This document shows, piece by piece, positions 35,229-43,523 of a stretch of DNA of 64,000 nucleotides; the stretch's first letter is position 1; every line of letters starts with the position of its first letter. Source of the DNA: Bradyrhizobium sp. 132 (lineage in GTDB: Bacteria; Pseudomonadota; Alphaproteobacteria; Rhizobiales; Xanthobacteraceae); NCBI RefSeq assembly GCF_023074185.1, contig NZ_JADPKY010000095.1:1-64000 (forward strand), read 5' to 3'. A program made the translations under genes and the position numbers. The notes beneath the pieces were generated by a model. That model worked only from the letters and a program-made list of their open reading frames with translations. It was not told where the DNA came from and did not search any database.

Positions 35229-35490
35229 CTGCACACGTTGATTCGAGGACTGGCGGGGCCTGAATCCTATCACAGGGAATTTCCCGGGGACGCACGTCAG
35301 GGCGCGGTCAAAGACGCTTGTCGGCATTGATCTTTTCGTCGGCCACGTTAAGAAGGCACGCAATCGCGCAAGAGCGCCGAGCCCGTCACGTGTCCGCCTC
35401 ATTTGACGGGGACAGAGCCGCGCCCAAGGCGGCCATGTTCGGTGCGTCGAAGCGGTTCGGGCACTTCCCGTTCAGAAAGGGTTTTCCGCA

Positions 35491-36303
35491 ATGAATTTCC
35501 GTTACTTGGCCGCGTCCGTCCGGCCGCGCGGGCGACTTCTCGCCTTGTTGACGGCGACGGCGTTGGCCGTCCCGTTTGCCGCCGAGGCTCAGGCCCCGGC
35601 TCCGGGCGCACCCGCGCCCAAGGCAGCCCCGAAAGCCGCTCCGAAGGCTGCCCCAAAGGCCCCGGCGCCGGCCGCTCAGGCACCTGCCCAGCAGCCGCCC
35701 GCTCAGGGCGCTCCGGCGCAGCAGGGCGCGGCCCAGCCGGCGGATCAGCAGATCCAGCTGATCTACGCCCCCTGGACCAAGTTCTGCCTCAAGGGCCAGG
35801 ACGCCAATGCCAAGCAAGTTTGCTTCACCGGCAAGGACGGCCGTATCGAGTCGGGCCAGCCGGTCATCGCGGCCGTCATCATCGAGCCGGAAGGCGAGCC
35901 GAAGAAGATCCTGCGCGTGACGCTGCCGCTCGGCATGCAGCTGGTGCACGGCACCCGCATCATCGTGGACAACAATCCGCCGTTGCAGAGCCCGTATGTG
36001 ATCTGCTTCCAGAACGGCTGCATGTCCGACTACGAGGCCACGCCCGAGTTCATCAACAACATGAAGAAGGGCCAGAACCTCGTTGTTCAGGCGATCAATG
36101 CCAACGGCGCGCCGCTGACCCTGCCGCTGCCGCTCGCCGGCGAATTCCAGAAGGCCTATGACGGTCCGCCGACCGATCCGAAGGTCTTCGAGGAAACTCA
36201 GAAGAAGCTTCAGGAAGAGCTTCAGAAGAAGGCTGACGAGCAGCGCAAGAAGCTCGAGCAGCAAGGTGGCGCGCCCGGCGCACCTCCGACCGCCCAGAAG
36301 TAA
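35491..36303 (+). CDS. ialB: Invasion-associated locus B family protein
   Basis: A 270-residue exported protein. A signal peptide (about 1-34, ending AAEAQA) is followed by an alanine/proline linker with PKAA repeats (35-85). The IalB domain shows WTKFCLKG, VCFTGKDGRI, a LRVTLPLGMQLVHGTRIIVD block and PYVICFQNGCMSDYEAT; four cysteines can pair. The C-terminal 45 residues are a charged coiled coil (KVFEETQKKLQEELQKKADE). IalB proteins are periplasmic or surface proteins linked to host interaction in Bartonella; in rhizobia the role is not defined. A terminator follows. Confidence 0.9.
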   Translation: MNFRYLAASVRPRGRLLALLTATALAVPFAAEAQAPAPGAPAPKAAPKAAPKAAPKAPAPAAQAPAQQPPAQGAPAQQGAAQPADQQIQLIYAPWTKFCLKGQDANAKQVCFTGKDGRIESGQPVIAAVIIEPEGEPKKILRVTLPLGMQLVHGTRIIVDNNPPLQSPYVICFQNGCMSDYEATPEFINNMKKGQNLVVQAINANGAPLTLPLPLAGEFQKAYDGPPTDPKVFEETQKKLQEELQKKADEQRKKLEQQGGAPGAPPTAQK

Positions 36304-36325
36304 TCGGGACCCAATCCCGGACATG

Positions 36326-36355
36326 AAAAAGGCGCTCGGTTCGAGCGCCTTTTTT
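36326..36355 (+). terminator. Rho-independent terminator of ialB
   Basis: AAGGCGCTC-GGTTC-GAGCGCCTT is followed by a run of T, with A residues before the stem, so it could also serve the opposite strand gene hspQ. Confidence 0.9.
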
Positions 36356-36396
36356 CTGACCCATATTGTCTGAGCGAAGATGTGTCCGAGCGAAGA

Positions 36397-36729
36397 TCAG
36401 TTCAGCGACGGGTTCCGCGGACGATAGCCGCCGGCCTTGTCCTTGATGAAGATCTCGGTGACCTGGGAATGCCGGACCGGCTCGCCGGAATCGTCCGGCA
36501 CCAGGTTCTGTTCGGAGACGTAGGCGACGTATTCCGATTCCGCGTTTTCGGCGAGCAAGTGATAGAACGGCTGGTCCTTGTGGGGCCGCACCTCCTCGGG
36601 AATCGACAGCCACCACTCCTCAGTGTTGTTGAATTCCGGATCGATGTCGAAGATCACGCCCCGGAACGAGAAGATCCGGTGGCGCACGACCTGTCCGATC
36701 TGGAATTTGGCGGTCCGCGCTTTAATCAT
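36397..36729 (-). CDS. hspQ: Heat-shock protein HspQ
   Basis: The 110 residues match the HspQ/YccV-like family: AKFQIGQVVRHRIFSFRGVI, FDIDPEFNNTEEWW, DQPFYHLLAENAES and YVSEQNLVPD. This small hemimethylated-DNA-binding-like protein is reported to influence DnaA stability and to specify Lon substrates in enterobacteria. Full length. It is convergent with ialB and divergent from the AEC transporter. Confidence 0.93.
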   Translation of the reverse strand: MIKARTAKFQIGQVVRHRIFSFRGVIFDIDPEFNNTEEWWLSIPEEVRPHKDQPFYHLLAENAESEYVAYVSEQNLVPDDSGEPVRHSQVTEIFIKDKAGGYRPRNPSLN

Positions 36730-36811
36730 TCCCCGTCGATAGACCAGGATTGTGGCCGATGCTAGTGCCCTGATCTGGAATTAACCCGCGCTTACGGGGC
36801 AGATAGCCCCC

Positions 36812-37789
36812 ATGTCCTCAGAAAACACTTCATCAATGGTCGATATCCTCAATCTCGCTCTACCTTATTTCGGCTTGATCTTCGTTGGATTCGCCTGCGG
36901 CAAGGTCAAATCCCTGCCGGAATCGGGCCTCGCCTGGATGAACTTCTTCCTGCTCTATGTGTCGCTGCCGGCGCTGCTGTTTGCGATCATGTCGAAGACG
37001 CCGTTCTCGGAATTGAACAACCCGCCGTTCCTGATCGCGACCACGCTGTCGACGGTTGCGGCATTCACCCTGGCGCTGGTCGTCGGCAAATTTCTCGGCC
37101 GCCTGACGCTGCGCGAGGCGACGCTCGCCGGGCTCTCCGGCGGCTACGGCAATATCGGCTACATGGGGCCGGGGCTGGCGCTCGCCGTGCTCGGAACCAA
37201 GGCGTCAGCGCCGACCGCGCTGATTTTCTGCTGCGACAGCATCTTCCTGTTCACGATCGTGCCGTTGCTGATCGAGCTCTCCGACCGCGACCATCCCTCG
37301 ATCGTGCACGCCTTCGGCGTCGTGTTGAAGCAGATCGTGCTCAACCCGCTGATCATGTCGGCCTGCTTCGGCGCGGCCTTCGCATCGCTCCATATCGAGA
37401 TGCCGGTCGCGCTCGACCGCACCATCACCTTCCTCCAGAACGCAGCCGCCCCGACCGCGCTGTTCGTGCTCGGCGTGACAGTGGCGCTCCGCCCATTCGA
37501 CCGCGTGCCCTGGGAAGTGCCGGGCGTGATCGCGGTCAAGCTCCTGATCCATCCGCTCGCAGCTTTCGGCCTGATGTTGGCGTTCGGTCCGTTCGCGCAG
37601 CCCTGGGCCGCGACCGCCGTGCTGATGGCGTCGCTGCCGCCGGCGCTGAACGTGTTCGTCATCGCCCGGCAGAACGACGCCTGGATCGAATCTGCCTCCG
37701 TGGCGGTGCTGCTCGGAACGTTTGCGTCCGTGGTCACGCTGACCAGCGTGATGTGGGCGATCCAGACCGGCCGGCTGGCGTTTCCTTAA
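36812..37789 (+). CDS. AEC-family auxin efflux carrier-like transporter
   Basis: A 325-residue integral membrane protein with about ten helices in two halves. LALPYFGLIFVGFACGK, FLLYVSLPALLFAIMSKTP, GLSGGYGNIGYMGPGLALAV and a late LMASLPPALNVFVIARQND are typical of the auxin efflux carrier (AEC/malonate) family. Substrates range over small organic acids. A second ATG at 36836 is also a possible start. It is convergent with the UbiH-like gene. Confidence 0.85.
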   Translation: MSSENTSSMVDILNLALPYFGLIFVGFACGKVKSLPESGLAWMNFFLLYVSLPALLFAIMSKTPFSELNNPPFLIATTLSTVAAFTLALVVGKFLGRLTLREATLAGLSGGYGNIGYMGPGLALAVLGTKASAPTALIFCCDSIFLFTIVPLLIELSDRDHPSIVHAFGVVLKQIVLNPLIMSACFGAAFASLHIEMPVALDRTITFLQNAAAPTALFVLGVTVALRPFDRVPWEVPGVIAVKLLIHPLAAFGLMLAFGPFAQPWAATAVLMASLPPALNVFVIARQNDAWIESASVAVLLGTFASVVTLTSVMWAIQTGRLAFP

Positions 37790-37792
37790 ACC

Positions 37793-38977
37793 TTAGCGCC
37801 GCCACGTCGGCGTCAGGCCCTCGCGCATCGCAAAACGCCGGAGCGGGCCGAACGCGCCGAGCAGGTGCATGCCGACCGCGCGGACCGGCTGGAGCGGGAG
37901 GAAATCGTTGAGCAGGGAGCGGTTGGCGATGTCGATCGCAAAGGTCCGACTCAGAATGTCCGGACGCCGGGCCCGGTCGTAGCGTTTGAGCACGTCGGCT
38001 GCGCCGGGATCCTGACTCGATGCGATGGCGTCGCCTGCGAGCCTGGCAATGTCGGCGGCATCTCGCAGGCCGAGATTGAGACCTTGGGCGCCGATCGGGG
38101 GAACCACATGGGCGGCTTCACCGACCAGCGCGATGCGGTCGCGGCCGAAGGATTTGGGGCGTTCGATTGCCAGCGGGAACAGGTTGCGCCCGGGCTCCAC
38201 CGTCATGCGGCCTAAAATGGAATGCGATTGCTTCTCGATCGCGGCGGACAGCTCCGCGTCGCCCAGGCCGCGAAGCCGTTCGGCGTCCGCAGGCGCCGAG
38301 ACCCAGACGACGCTGGAGCGGTCGCCGGGCAGGGGCACGAACACGCAAGGGCCTTGCGGCGTGTGGAACTCGGTCGAGACGTTGCGATGCGGGCGCGCGT
38401 GGCCGACGTTGAAGGTCAGCGCCGTCTGGGTCAGCTCGCGCCGCGTCACCGTGATGCCGGAGGCTTCGCGGCAGAGCGAATGGCGGCCGTCGGCGCCCAC
38501 CACGAGACGGGCAGAGAGGAATTGCGCGGCGGCGGTGCGGATCGCGACGTCGTCGGCTTCGATGACAACGGTTTCGGCCTCGTCATCGAAACGGACGAGA
38601 CCGGGCAACTCGGCCGCGCGCGCTTCCAGCGCCAGCATCAGCGAGTGGTTGTCGATGTTGTAGCCGAAGGCATCGAGGCCGATTTCGTGACAGGAGAACC
38701 GGACCTCCGGCGCGCGGAACAGCCGGCCCGTGTCGTCGACGAGCCGCATGATTTCGAGAGATGCCGCCTTGTCCTTGCAGCGCCACCAGACATCGAGCGT
38801 TTCCAGGAGATCGACGGAAGCACCGAGCAGGGCGGTGGTGCGGTTGTCGGCATAGGGCACGCGCCGCGCCACCAGCGCGGTCCGTGCGCCCGCCTGCGCC
38901 AGTGCGATGGCCGCGCTAAGTCCCGCCGGTCCGCCGCCGATCACGGCCGCGTCAAAGAGTGTCGATGCATCTGTCAT
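37793..38977 (-). CDS. UbiH/UbiF-family FAD-dependent hydroxylase
   Basis: The start MTDASTLFDAAVIGGGPAG at 38977 puts the FAD loop GGGPAG at the usual distance; the ATG at 39022 with CAGGGA before it is an alternative that adds 15 residues. Further flavoprotein hallmarks are LVVGADGRHS and RIALVGEAAHVVPPIGAQGLNLGLRDAADIA split over the normal positions near residue 275. The family hydroxylates the ubiquinone ring, but the exact step cannot be told. 394 residues, full length. Confidence 0.85.
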   Translation of the reverse strand: MTDASTLFDAAVIGGGPAGLSAAIALAQAGARTALVARRVPYADNRTTALLGASVDLLETLDVWWRCKDKAASLEIMRLVDDTGRLFRAPEVRFSCHEIGLDAFGYNIDNHSLMLALEARAAELPGLVRFDDEAETVVIEADDVAIRTAAAQFLSARLVVGADGRHSLCREASGITVTRRELTQTALTFNVGHARPHRNVSTEFHTPQGPCVFVPLPGDRSSVVWVSAPADAERLRGLGDAELSAAIEKQSHSILGRMTVEPGRNLFPLAIERPKSFGRDRIALVGEAAHVVPPIGAQGLNLGLRDAADIARLAGDAIASSQDPGAADVLKRYDRARRPDILSRTFAIDIANRSLLNDFLPLQPVRAVGMHLLGAFGPLRRFAMREGLTPTWRR

Positions 38978-39106
38978 GGAACGACATTTGACACGCCCCA
39001 CGGCAAATTCAAGCCCACTCATATTTCCCTGATTTTATGACGAATTGTGCGACCGGGCGCCGCAATGGCTTATGTGCAAACCGGTGTCATTCTGATAGCA
39101 GAAGCC

Positions 39107-39832
39107 ATGGACAGCCAAGAGGATTCCCTGAAGCCCAGGCCCGCGATCCGCGCCGCCGCCTTCTCTGTGCACATCTTCACCGCGTTCGGTGCGGCGATCG
39201 CGCTGCTGGCAATGCTCGAGGCCGTGCGCGAGCACTGGGCGGCGATGTTTCAATGGCTGGGCGTCGCCCTCATCATCGACGCGATCGACGGGCCGATCGC
39301 ACGCCGGCTCAACGTCAAGGACGTGCAGCCGAACTGGTCGGGCGACGTGCTCGATCTCGTGGTCGATTTCGTCACCTACGTGTTCGTGCCGGCCTATGCG
39401 ATCGTGGCCAGCGGCTTGCTGCTGCCGGTCGCTGCACCCTTGCTAGGTGTCGCCATCATCGTCACCAGCGCACTCTATTTCGCCGATCTGCGCATGAAGG
39501 CCGACGACAATCATTTTCGCGGTTTTCCGGCGCTGTGGAATGCGGCGGCGTTTTATCTGTTCCTGCTGCACTGGCCGCCGCTGCTGTCGACGCTGCTGGT
39601 AGCAAGCCTGGTGGTGCTGACCTTCGTGCCGTTCCACGTGCTGCATCCGGTGCGTGTCGTGCGGCTGCGCTGGCTGACGATGTCGCTGATCGCAATCTGG
39701 GCTCTGCTCTCCCTCTACACGCTGCAGATGGACTTTCGCGTCGGCACCGGCGTGACTGTCGCGCTCTGCGCGATCGCGCTCTGGATCAGCTTCAGCGACG
39801 CATTGATACGGCTGACAAGATCCTTGGCATGA
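39107..39832 (+). CDS. pcs: Phosphatidylcholine synthase
   Basis: From the ATG at 39107 (MDSQEDSLKPRPAIRAAAFS) the protein has 241 residues, the usual size for the rhizobial enzyme. The CDP-alcohol phosphotransferase signature D-G-x2-A-R-x(n)-G-D-x3-D-x3-D is present near residues 60-90 (DAIDGPIARRL ... SGDVLDLVVD), in a protein of about eight membrane helices. It condenses CDP-diacylglycerol with choline in the inner membrane. Phosphatidylcholine is important for symbiosis in Bradyrhizobium. Its stop overlaps the start of terC (ATGA). Confidence 0.93.
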   Translation: MDSQEDSLKPRPAIRAAAFSVHIFTAFGAAIALLAMLEAVREHWAAMFQWLGVALIIDAIDGPIARRLNVKDVQPNWSGDVLDLVVDFVTYVFVPAYAIVASGLLLPVAAPLLGVAIIVTSALYFADLRMKADDNHFRGFPALWNAAAFYLFLLHWPPLLSTLLVASLVVLTFVPFHVLHPVRVVRLRWLTMSLIAIWALLSLYTLQMDFRVGTGVTVALCAIALWISFSDALIRLTRSLA

Positions 39833-40590
39833 TGCACCTGTTGACAAGCCCCGAAGCCTGGGCCGCGCTCCTCACCTTGACGTCGCTCGAGATCGTGCTC
39901 GGCATCGACAACGTCATCTTCCTGTCGGTAATCGTCTCGCGCATCCCCGAGAATCAGGCGCACCGCGCCCGCCAGATCGGGCTCGCGCTGGCACTGATCT
40001 TCCGCATCATCCTGCTCAGCCTGCTGGTCTGGCTGATCGGCCTGACCGCGCCGGTGTTTTCGTTTTCGGGTTACGGCTTCTCCTGGCGCGACCTCATCCT
40101 GATCGGCGGCGGCTTGTTCCTGATCGCGAAGGCAACGCACGAGATTCATGGCGAGGTCGAAGCCGATGACGGCGAGGGCGACGAGAACTCCCCTCGTAAC
40201 GCTTTCTTCTGGGTGATCGTTCAGATCGTGATCATCGACGTGATCGTTCAGATCGTGATCATCGACATCGTGTTCTCGCTGGACTCGATCATCACGGCGA
40301 TCGGCATGGCGCAGGACATCGAGATCATGATCGCGGCCGTCGTGATCGCCTGCCTGATCATGTACATTTCATCCGGGCCGGTGTCGCGATTCGTCGCGGA
40401 GCATCCGACCACGAAAATGCTGGCGCTGGCGTTCCTGGTACTGATCGGTGTCGCGCTGGTGGCGGACGGATTCCAGTTCCACATCCCGCGCGGCTACATC
40501 TATTTCGCAATCGCGTTCTCGGCGGCGGTCGAATTCTTCAACGTGCTGGCGAAGCGCAACCGCAGGAAAACCGGCAAGCCGTCGGTCTAG
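39829..40590 (+). CDS. TerC-family membrane protein with 9-residue insertion
   Basis: Translation begins in the ATGA overlap with pcs (ATG at 39829, or at 39832). The 253-residue protein has some seven membrane helices and the TerC hallmarks SLEIVLGIDNVIFLSVIVSR, LIGGGLFLIAKATHEIH and IVFSLDSIITAIGMA. Relatives act in metal ion handling, including Mn2+ export coupled to secretion. A 27-bp tandem duplication makes the helix before FSLDS read VIVQIVIID twice, adding nine residues to a conserved membrane segment that bears an acidic residue. The product may be altered in topology. The upstream in-frame ORF from 39037 is a shadow of pcs. Confidence 0.88.
   Translation: MMHLLTSPEAWAALLTLTSLEIVLGIDNVIFLSVIVSRIPENQAHRARQIGLALALIFRIILLSLLVWLIGLTAPVFSFSGYGFSWRDLILIGGGLFLIAKATHEIHGEVEADDGEGDENSPRNAFFWVIVQIVIIDVIVQIVIIDIVFSLDSIITAIGMAQDIEIMIAAVVIACLIMYISSGPVSRFVAEHPTTKMLALAFLVLIGVALVADGFQFHIPRGYIYFAIAFSAAVEFFNVLAKRNRRKTGKPSV
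40213..40266. repeat. Exact 27-bp in-frame tandem duplication in terC
   Basis: Bases 40213-40239 and 40240-40266 are identical (unit starts GTGATCGTTCAGATC and ends ATCATCGAC). It inserts nine codons without breaking the frame. Confidence 0.97.
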
Positions 40591-40665
40591 CCATTCCAGC
40601 CGGTGTCGAGTTGACAAGGCGGGCGCGATGCCTTTCGCTGGCCTGCGAGAAGAGGAGGTCAGGCG

Positions 40666-41640
40666 ATGACCAAAGCCGTCCGTGTCCACAAGGTCGGAGG
40701 CCCCGAGGTCCTGGTCTATGAGAGCGTCGATGTTCCGGCGCCCGGCCCGGGCGAGGTGCGCATCCGCCAGCATGCGGTCGGCCTCAACTTCATCGACGTC
40801 TATTACCGCACCGGCCTGTACAAGGCGCCCGGGCTGCCTTTCATCGCCGGCAACGAGGCCTCGGGCGAAGTCGTCGCTGTCGGGTCGGGCGTGACCAATT
40901 TTCATCCCGGCGACCGCGTCGCCTACTACTACAACCTTGGCGCCTATACCGGCGAGCGCAATATCCCTTGGGAGAAACTGGTCAAGCTACCCGACCACAT
41001 CACCCACGAGCAGGGCGCCGTGCTGATGCTGAAGGGGCTGACCGTCTGGTATCTCCTGCACAAGACCTTCAAGGTCGAGCCGCATCATCGCGTGCTGATC
41101 CATGCCGCGGCCGGCGGCATCGGCCTGCTCGCCTGCCAATGGGCGAGGGCAATGGGCGCCCACGTCATCGGCACCGTCGGCTCGCGCGAAAAGGCCGAGC
41201 TTGCCGAGGCCAATGGCTGCGACCACGTCATCCTCTACAACGAGGAAGACTTCGTCGCGCGCGTCAAACAAATCAGCCGCAATGAGGGCTGCGACGTCGT
41301 CTATGACGGCGTCGGCAAAGCGACCTTCCCGGGCTCGCTATCCTGCCTCAAGCCGCGCGGCATGTTCGTCTCCTTCGGCAATGCCTCAGGCCCGGTGCCG
41401 CCGTTTTCGATCGCCGAACTCAACGCACATGGCTCGCTGTTTGCGACGAGGCCGAAGCTCAACGACTATGTCGGCACCCGCAAGGAGTTGCTGGAAGGCG
41501 CCGACACGCTGTTCGCCGCCGTCATCAATGGCAAGCTGCACGTGCCGATCAACCACGCCTACGCGCTCAAGGACGCCGCCAAGGCGCATATCGATCTCGA
41601 AAGCCGCAAGACCACGGGCGCGTCGATCTTGAAGCCGTAG
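40666..41640 (+). CDS. qor: Zinc-less quinone oxidoreductase (MDR superfamily)
   Basis: The 324 residues begin MTKAVRVHKVGGPEVLVYES. The fold is that of NADPH:quinone reductase: VGLNFIDVYYRTGLY, PFIAGNEASGEVVAVG, LMLKGLTVWYLL, and the nucleotide motif AAAGGIGLLACQWA. Cysteine ligands of zinc alcohol dehydrogenases are absent, as in Qor. The enzyme reduces quinones or alkenals with NADPH in the cytoplasm. GAGGAGG lies before the ATG. It is a single gene, followed by an interspersed repeat. Confidence 0.9.
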   Translation: MTKAVRVHKVGGPEVLVYESVDVPAPGPGEVRIRQHAVGLNFIDVYYRTGLYKAPGLPFIAGNEASGEVVAVGSGVTNFHPGDRVAYYYNLGAYTGERNIPWEKLVKLPDHITHEQGAVLMLKGLTVWYLLHKTFKVEPHHRVLIHAAAGGIGLLACQWARAMGAHVIGTVGSREKAELAEANGCDHVILYNEEDFVARVKQISRNEGCDVVYDGVGKATFPGSLSCLKPRGMFVSFGNASGPVPPFSIAELNAHGSLFATRPKLNDYVGTRKELLEGADTLFAAVINGKLHVPINHAYALKDAAKAHIDLESRKTTGASILKP

Positions 41641-41661
41641 TTCTTCCGTCGTCATCCGCTC

Positions 41662-41803
41662 CCGTGTCCCGGACGCGCTGCAGCGTTCTTACGCTGCTGC
41701 GCAGAGCCGGGACCCAGAAGGCGACGCGGAACGCTGCGGAGGGATGGGCCCCGGCTCTGCAGCGCACCGCGAAGGTGCGCTGCGCTGCGTTCGGGGGCAC
41801 GAG
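41662..41803. repeat. Interspersed palindromic repeat, Bradyrhizobium type
   Basis: Its ends are CGTGTCCCGGACGCGCTGCAG and, in inverse style, GGGGGCACGAG, with internal hairpins built from GCAGCG/CGCTGC and GGGACCC/GGGCCCC. A shorter relative lies inverted at 55683-55747. I recall such elements scattered between genes in Bradyrhizobium genomes. It sits between two convergent genes and could act as a transcription barrier. Confidence 0.6.
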
Positions 41804-41810
41804 GCAGGCC

Positions 41811-43001
41811 TTACGCCACCCGCCGTGCCGCGCCGGCCCTGATCAAAATCGCATCGAGGCAGTCGATCATCTCGGCGATCTCGGCCCGCGTGACGTTCAG
41901 CGCCGGCATGAAGCGCAGCGTGTCGACCTGCGGCGCGTTGAGGAGCACGCCGGCCTCGAACGCCTGGGCGACGATGCCGGGTGCGATCGGCAGCTTGAGG
42001 TCGAGCGCGAGCAACAGGCCGCGGCCGCGCACCTCGCCGAGGCCATGCCGGACCGAGACCTTTTGCAATTCGCTTTCGAGCAGCAAGCCTGTCTCGGTGA
42101 CCGCCTTGAGGAAGTCCGGCTTGCTGACCTCGTCGAGCACCGCAAGTCCTGCCGCGCACATGATAGGGTTGCCGTTGAATGTGCCGCCCTGATCACCGTG
42201 CTCGAAGCAGGCCGCGCGTTCGGTCGCGAGCAGGGCTGCGAGCGGCACGCCACCGCCGATGCCCTTGCCGAGACTCATGATGTCGGGCGCGATGCCCGTA
42301 TGCTCGTAGTGGAAGAGCTTGCCGGTCCGGCCCATGCCGGTCTGGATCTCGTCGAAGATCAGCAGGAGACCGTGCGCGTCGGTAAGCGCGCGCAACTCCT
42401 GCAAGAGCTGATCGGTCGCAGGCCACACGCCGGACTCGCCCTGGATCGGCTCGAGCATCACAGCGACGGTGTTGTCGTTGATCAGCTTTTCGATCGAAGC
42501 GATGTCGTTGAGCTTCGCCTTCTTGAAGCCGGCGACCTTCGGCTCGAACAGTGGCTCAAAGGCCTTCTTGCCCGAGGCCGACATCGTCGCCAGCGTCCGG
42601 CCGTGGAAGCCACCCTCGAAGCTGATGATCTCGAACGCGCCGCCTCTGTGCAGGCTGCCATATTTGCGCGCGAGCTTGATCGCGCCCTCGTTGGCTTCCG
42701 CGCCGGAATTGGCGAAGAACACCTGGTCGAACGCACTGTTTGCGACCAGCGCCTGCGCGAGCTTCAGGCTGGGCTCGTTGTAGAAGGCCGGGCTCGGCGT
42801 CAACAGCCGCTTGGCTTGCGCGGCGAGCGCGTCGGCGATCGCGGGCGGGGAGTGGCCGAGGCAGTTGACGGCCCAGCCCTGCACAAAATCGAGATAGCGC
42901 TTGCGGCTGTCGTCCCAGAGGTAGGAGCCGGCGCCGCGGACGAACACGGCCTTGGGCCGAGCGGTGATGTCCATCAGCGCGTCATACGGATGCGTGGTCA
43001 T
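41811..43001 (-). CDS. argD: Class III aminotransferase, acetylornithine/aspartate aminotransferase family
   Basis: The ATG at 43001 follows GAGGAGTTCGAC and gives 396 residues. This PLP enzyme shows NCLGHSPPAI, FANSGAEANEGAIKLAR, FEGGFHGRTLATM, a VAVMLEPIQGESGVWPA block, DEIQTGMGRTGKLFHYE, and the PLP lysine in MSLGKGIGGGVPLAALLA. The best-fitting role is acetylornithine aminotransferase in arginine synthesis, but argF is not adjacent and Bradyrhizobium may hold another argD, so a related omega-transaminase function is possible. A leader with an attenuator-like hairpin precedes it. Confidence 0.8.
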   Translation of the reverse strand: MTTHPYDALMDITARPKAVFVRGAGSYLWDDSRKRYLDFVQGWAVNCLGHSPPAIADALAAQAKRLLTPSPAFYNEPSLKLAQALVANSAFDQVFFANSGAEANEGAIKLARKYGSLHRGGAFEIISFEGGFHGRTLATMSASGKKAFEPLFEPKVAGFKKAKLNDIASIEKLINDNTVAVMLEPIQGESGVWPATDQLLQELRALTDAHGLLLIFDEIQTGMGRTGKLFHYEHTGIAPDIMSLGKGIGGGVPLAALLATERAACFEHGDQGGTFNGNPIMCAAGLAVLDEVSKPDFLKAVTETGLLLESELQKVSVRHGLGEVRGRGLLLALDLKLPIAPGIVAQAFEAGVLLNAPQVDTLRFMPALNVTRAEIAEMIDCLDAILIRAGAARRVA

Positions 43002-43121
43002 GTCGAACTCCTCTGGAGGCGGGTGAAAAAGGCGCGCGAAATGCAAAAAGGCCGCACCTTGCGGGTGCGGCCTTCTCGAAAACTGGGCTGAATTCAGTGG
43101 TTCAGCGGCGTCGTCGGACAT
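43002..43121 (-). promoter_or_regulatory. Leader ORF in frame with argD
   Basis: An ATG at 43121 with GAGAGGG upstream opens a frame (MSDDAAEPLNSAQFSRRPHP...) that passes through the terminator hairpin and joins argD in frame with no stop. It might be a leader peptide whose translation opens the hairpin, or an N-terminal extension of 40 residues. The true start of the enzyme is still likely 43001. Confidence 0.4.
43044..43074 (-). terminator. Attenuator-like terminator in the argD leader
   Basis: On the minus strand an 11-bp perfect stem AAGGCCGCACC/GGTGCGGCCTT with a five-base loop is followed by TTTTTG. It lies about 45 bases before the aminotransferase start with no minus-strand gene ending just upstream, so it is better placed to regulate argD than to end another transcript. 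Confidence 0.75.
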
Positions 43122-43136
43122 GGCGCACCCTCTCAT

Positions 43137-43523
43137 CGTCGCGGAAGCGACGGCGGAGCATTTCGATGCGCTGATGGGTCCGAGCGTTGATCATGGGGCG
43201 CGGCAATACAGGCGAATGGCGGGGCTTGTCAAGCGCGCGTTTTACAGATCACCCGCCCAGCGTGCATGGGGCAGGTCAGATCCGTGGCTTGCTCGGCGTG
43301 TGGCGGTTGTGACGTCGCGGGTGACGAAGAGGCGCAACTCGTATGCGGTTGCGCGCGGCACGATGCGCCGGATGTCACTCGCACGATTGAATTTTATCGA
43401 TCGTGCGCCTAGAAACTATCACGTCTCTAGCGCGTTTGTGATCGACCAACGCGAATTGGTTCGAACCGTACGCATGACGGTTCAGACCAAGAGGGGCGGG
43501 ACCAACCAGATAGTTTTAAAGCC
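43137..43523. other. Gene-free stretch
   Basis: No convincing gene is seen. An open plus-strand frame over 43120-43626 has the arginine-rich, shadow-like composition of non-coding DNA. Promoters for the minus-strand leader and the plus-strand gene at 43524 must lie here. Confidence 0.45.

Noticed and set aside
33321..35330. 669-codon plus-strand frame opposite the solute-binding protein gene
   Set aside because: Antisense shadow; the minus strand encodes a clear family 5 binding protein with signal peptide.
39037..39828. Plus-strand open frame of 264 codons continuous with terC, suggesting a large N-terminal extension
   Set aside because: It is the second frame of pcs, arginine-rich and without family resemblance; terC starts normally in the ATGA overlap at 39829.
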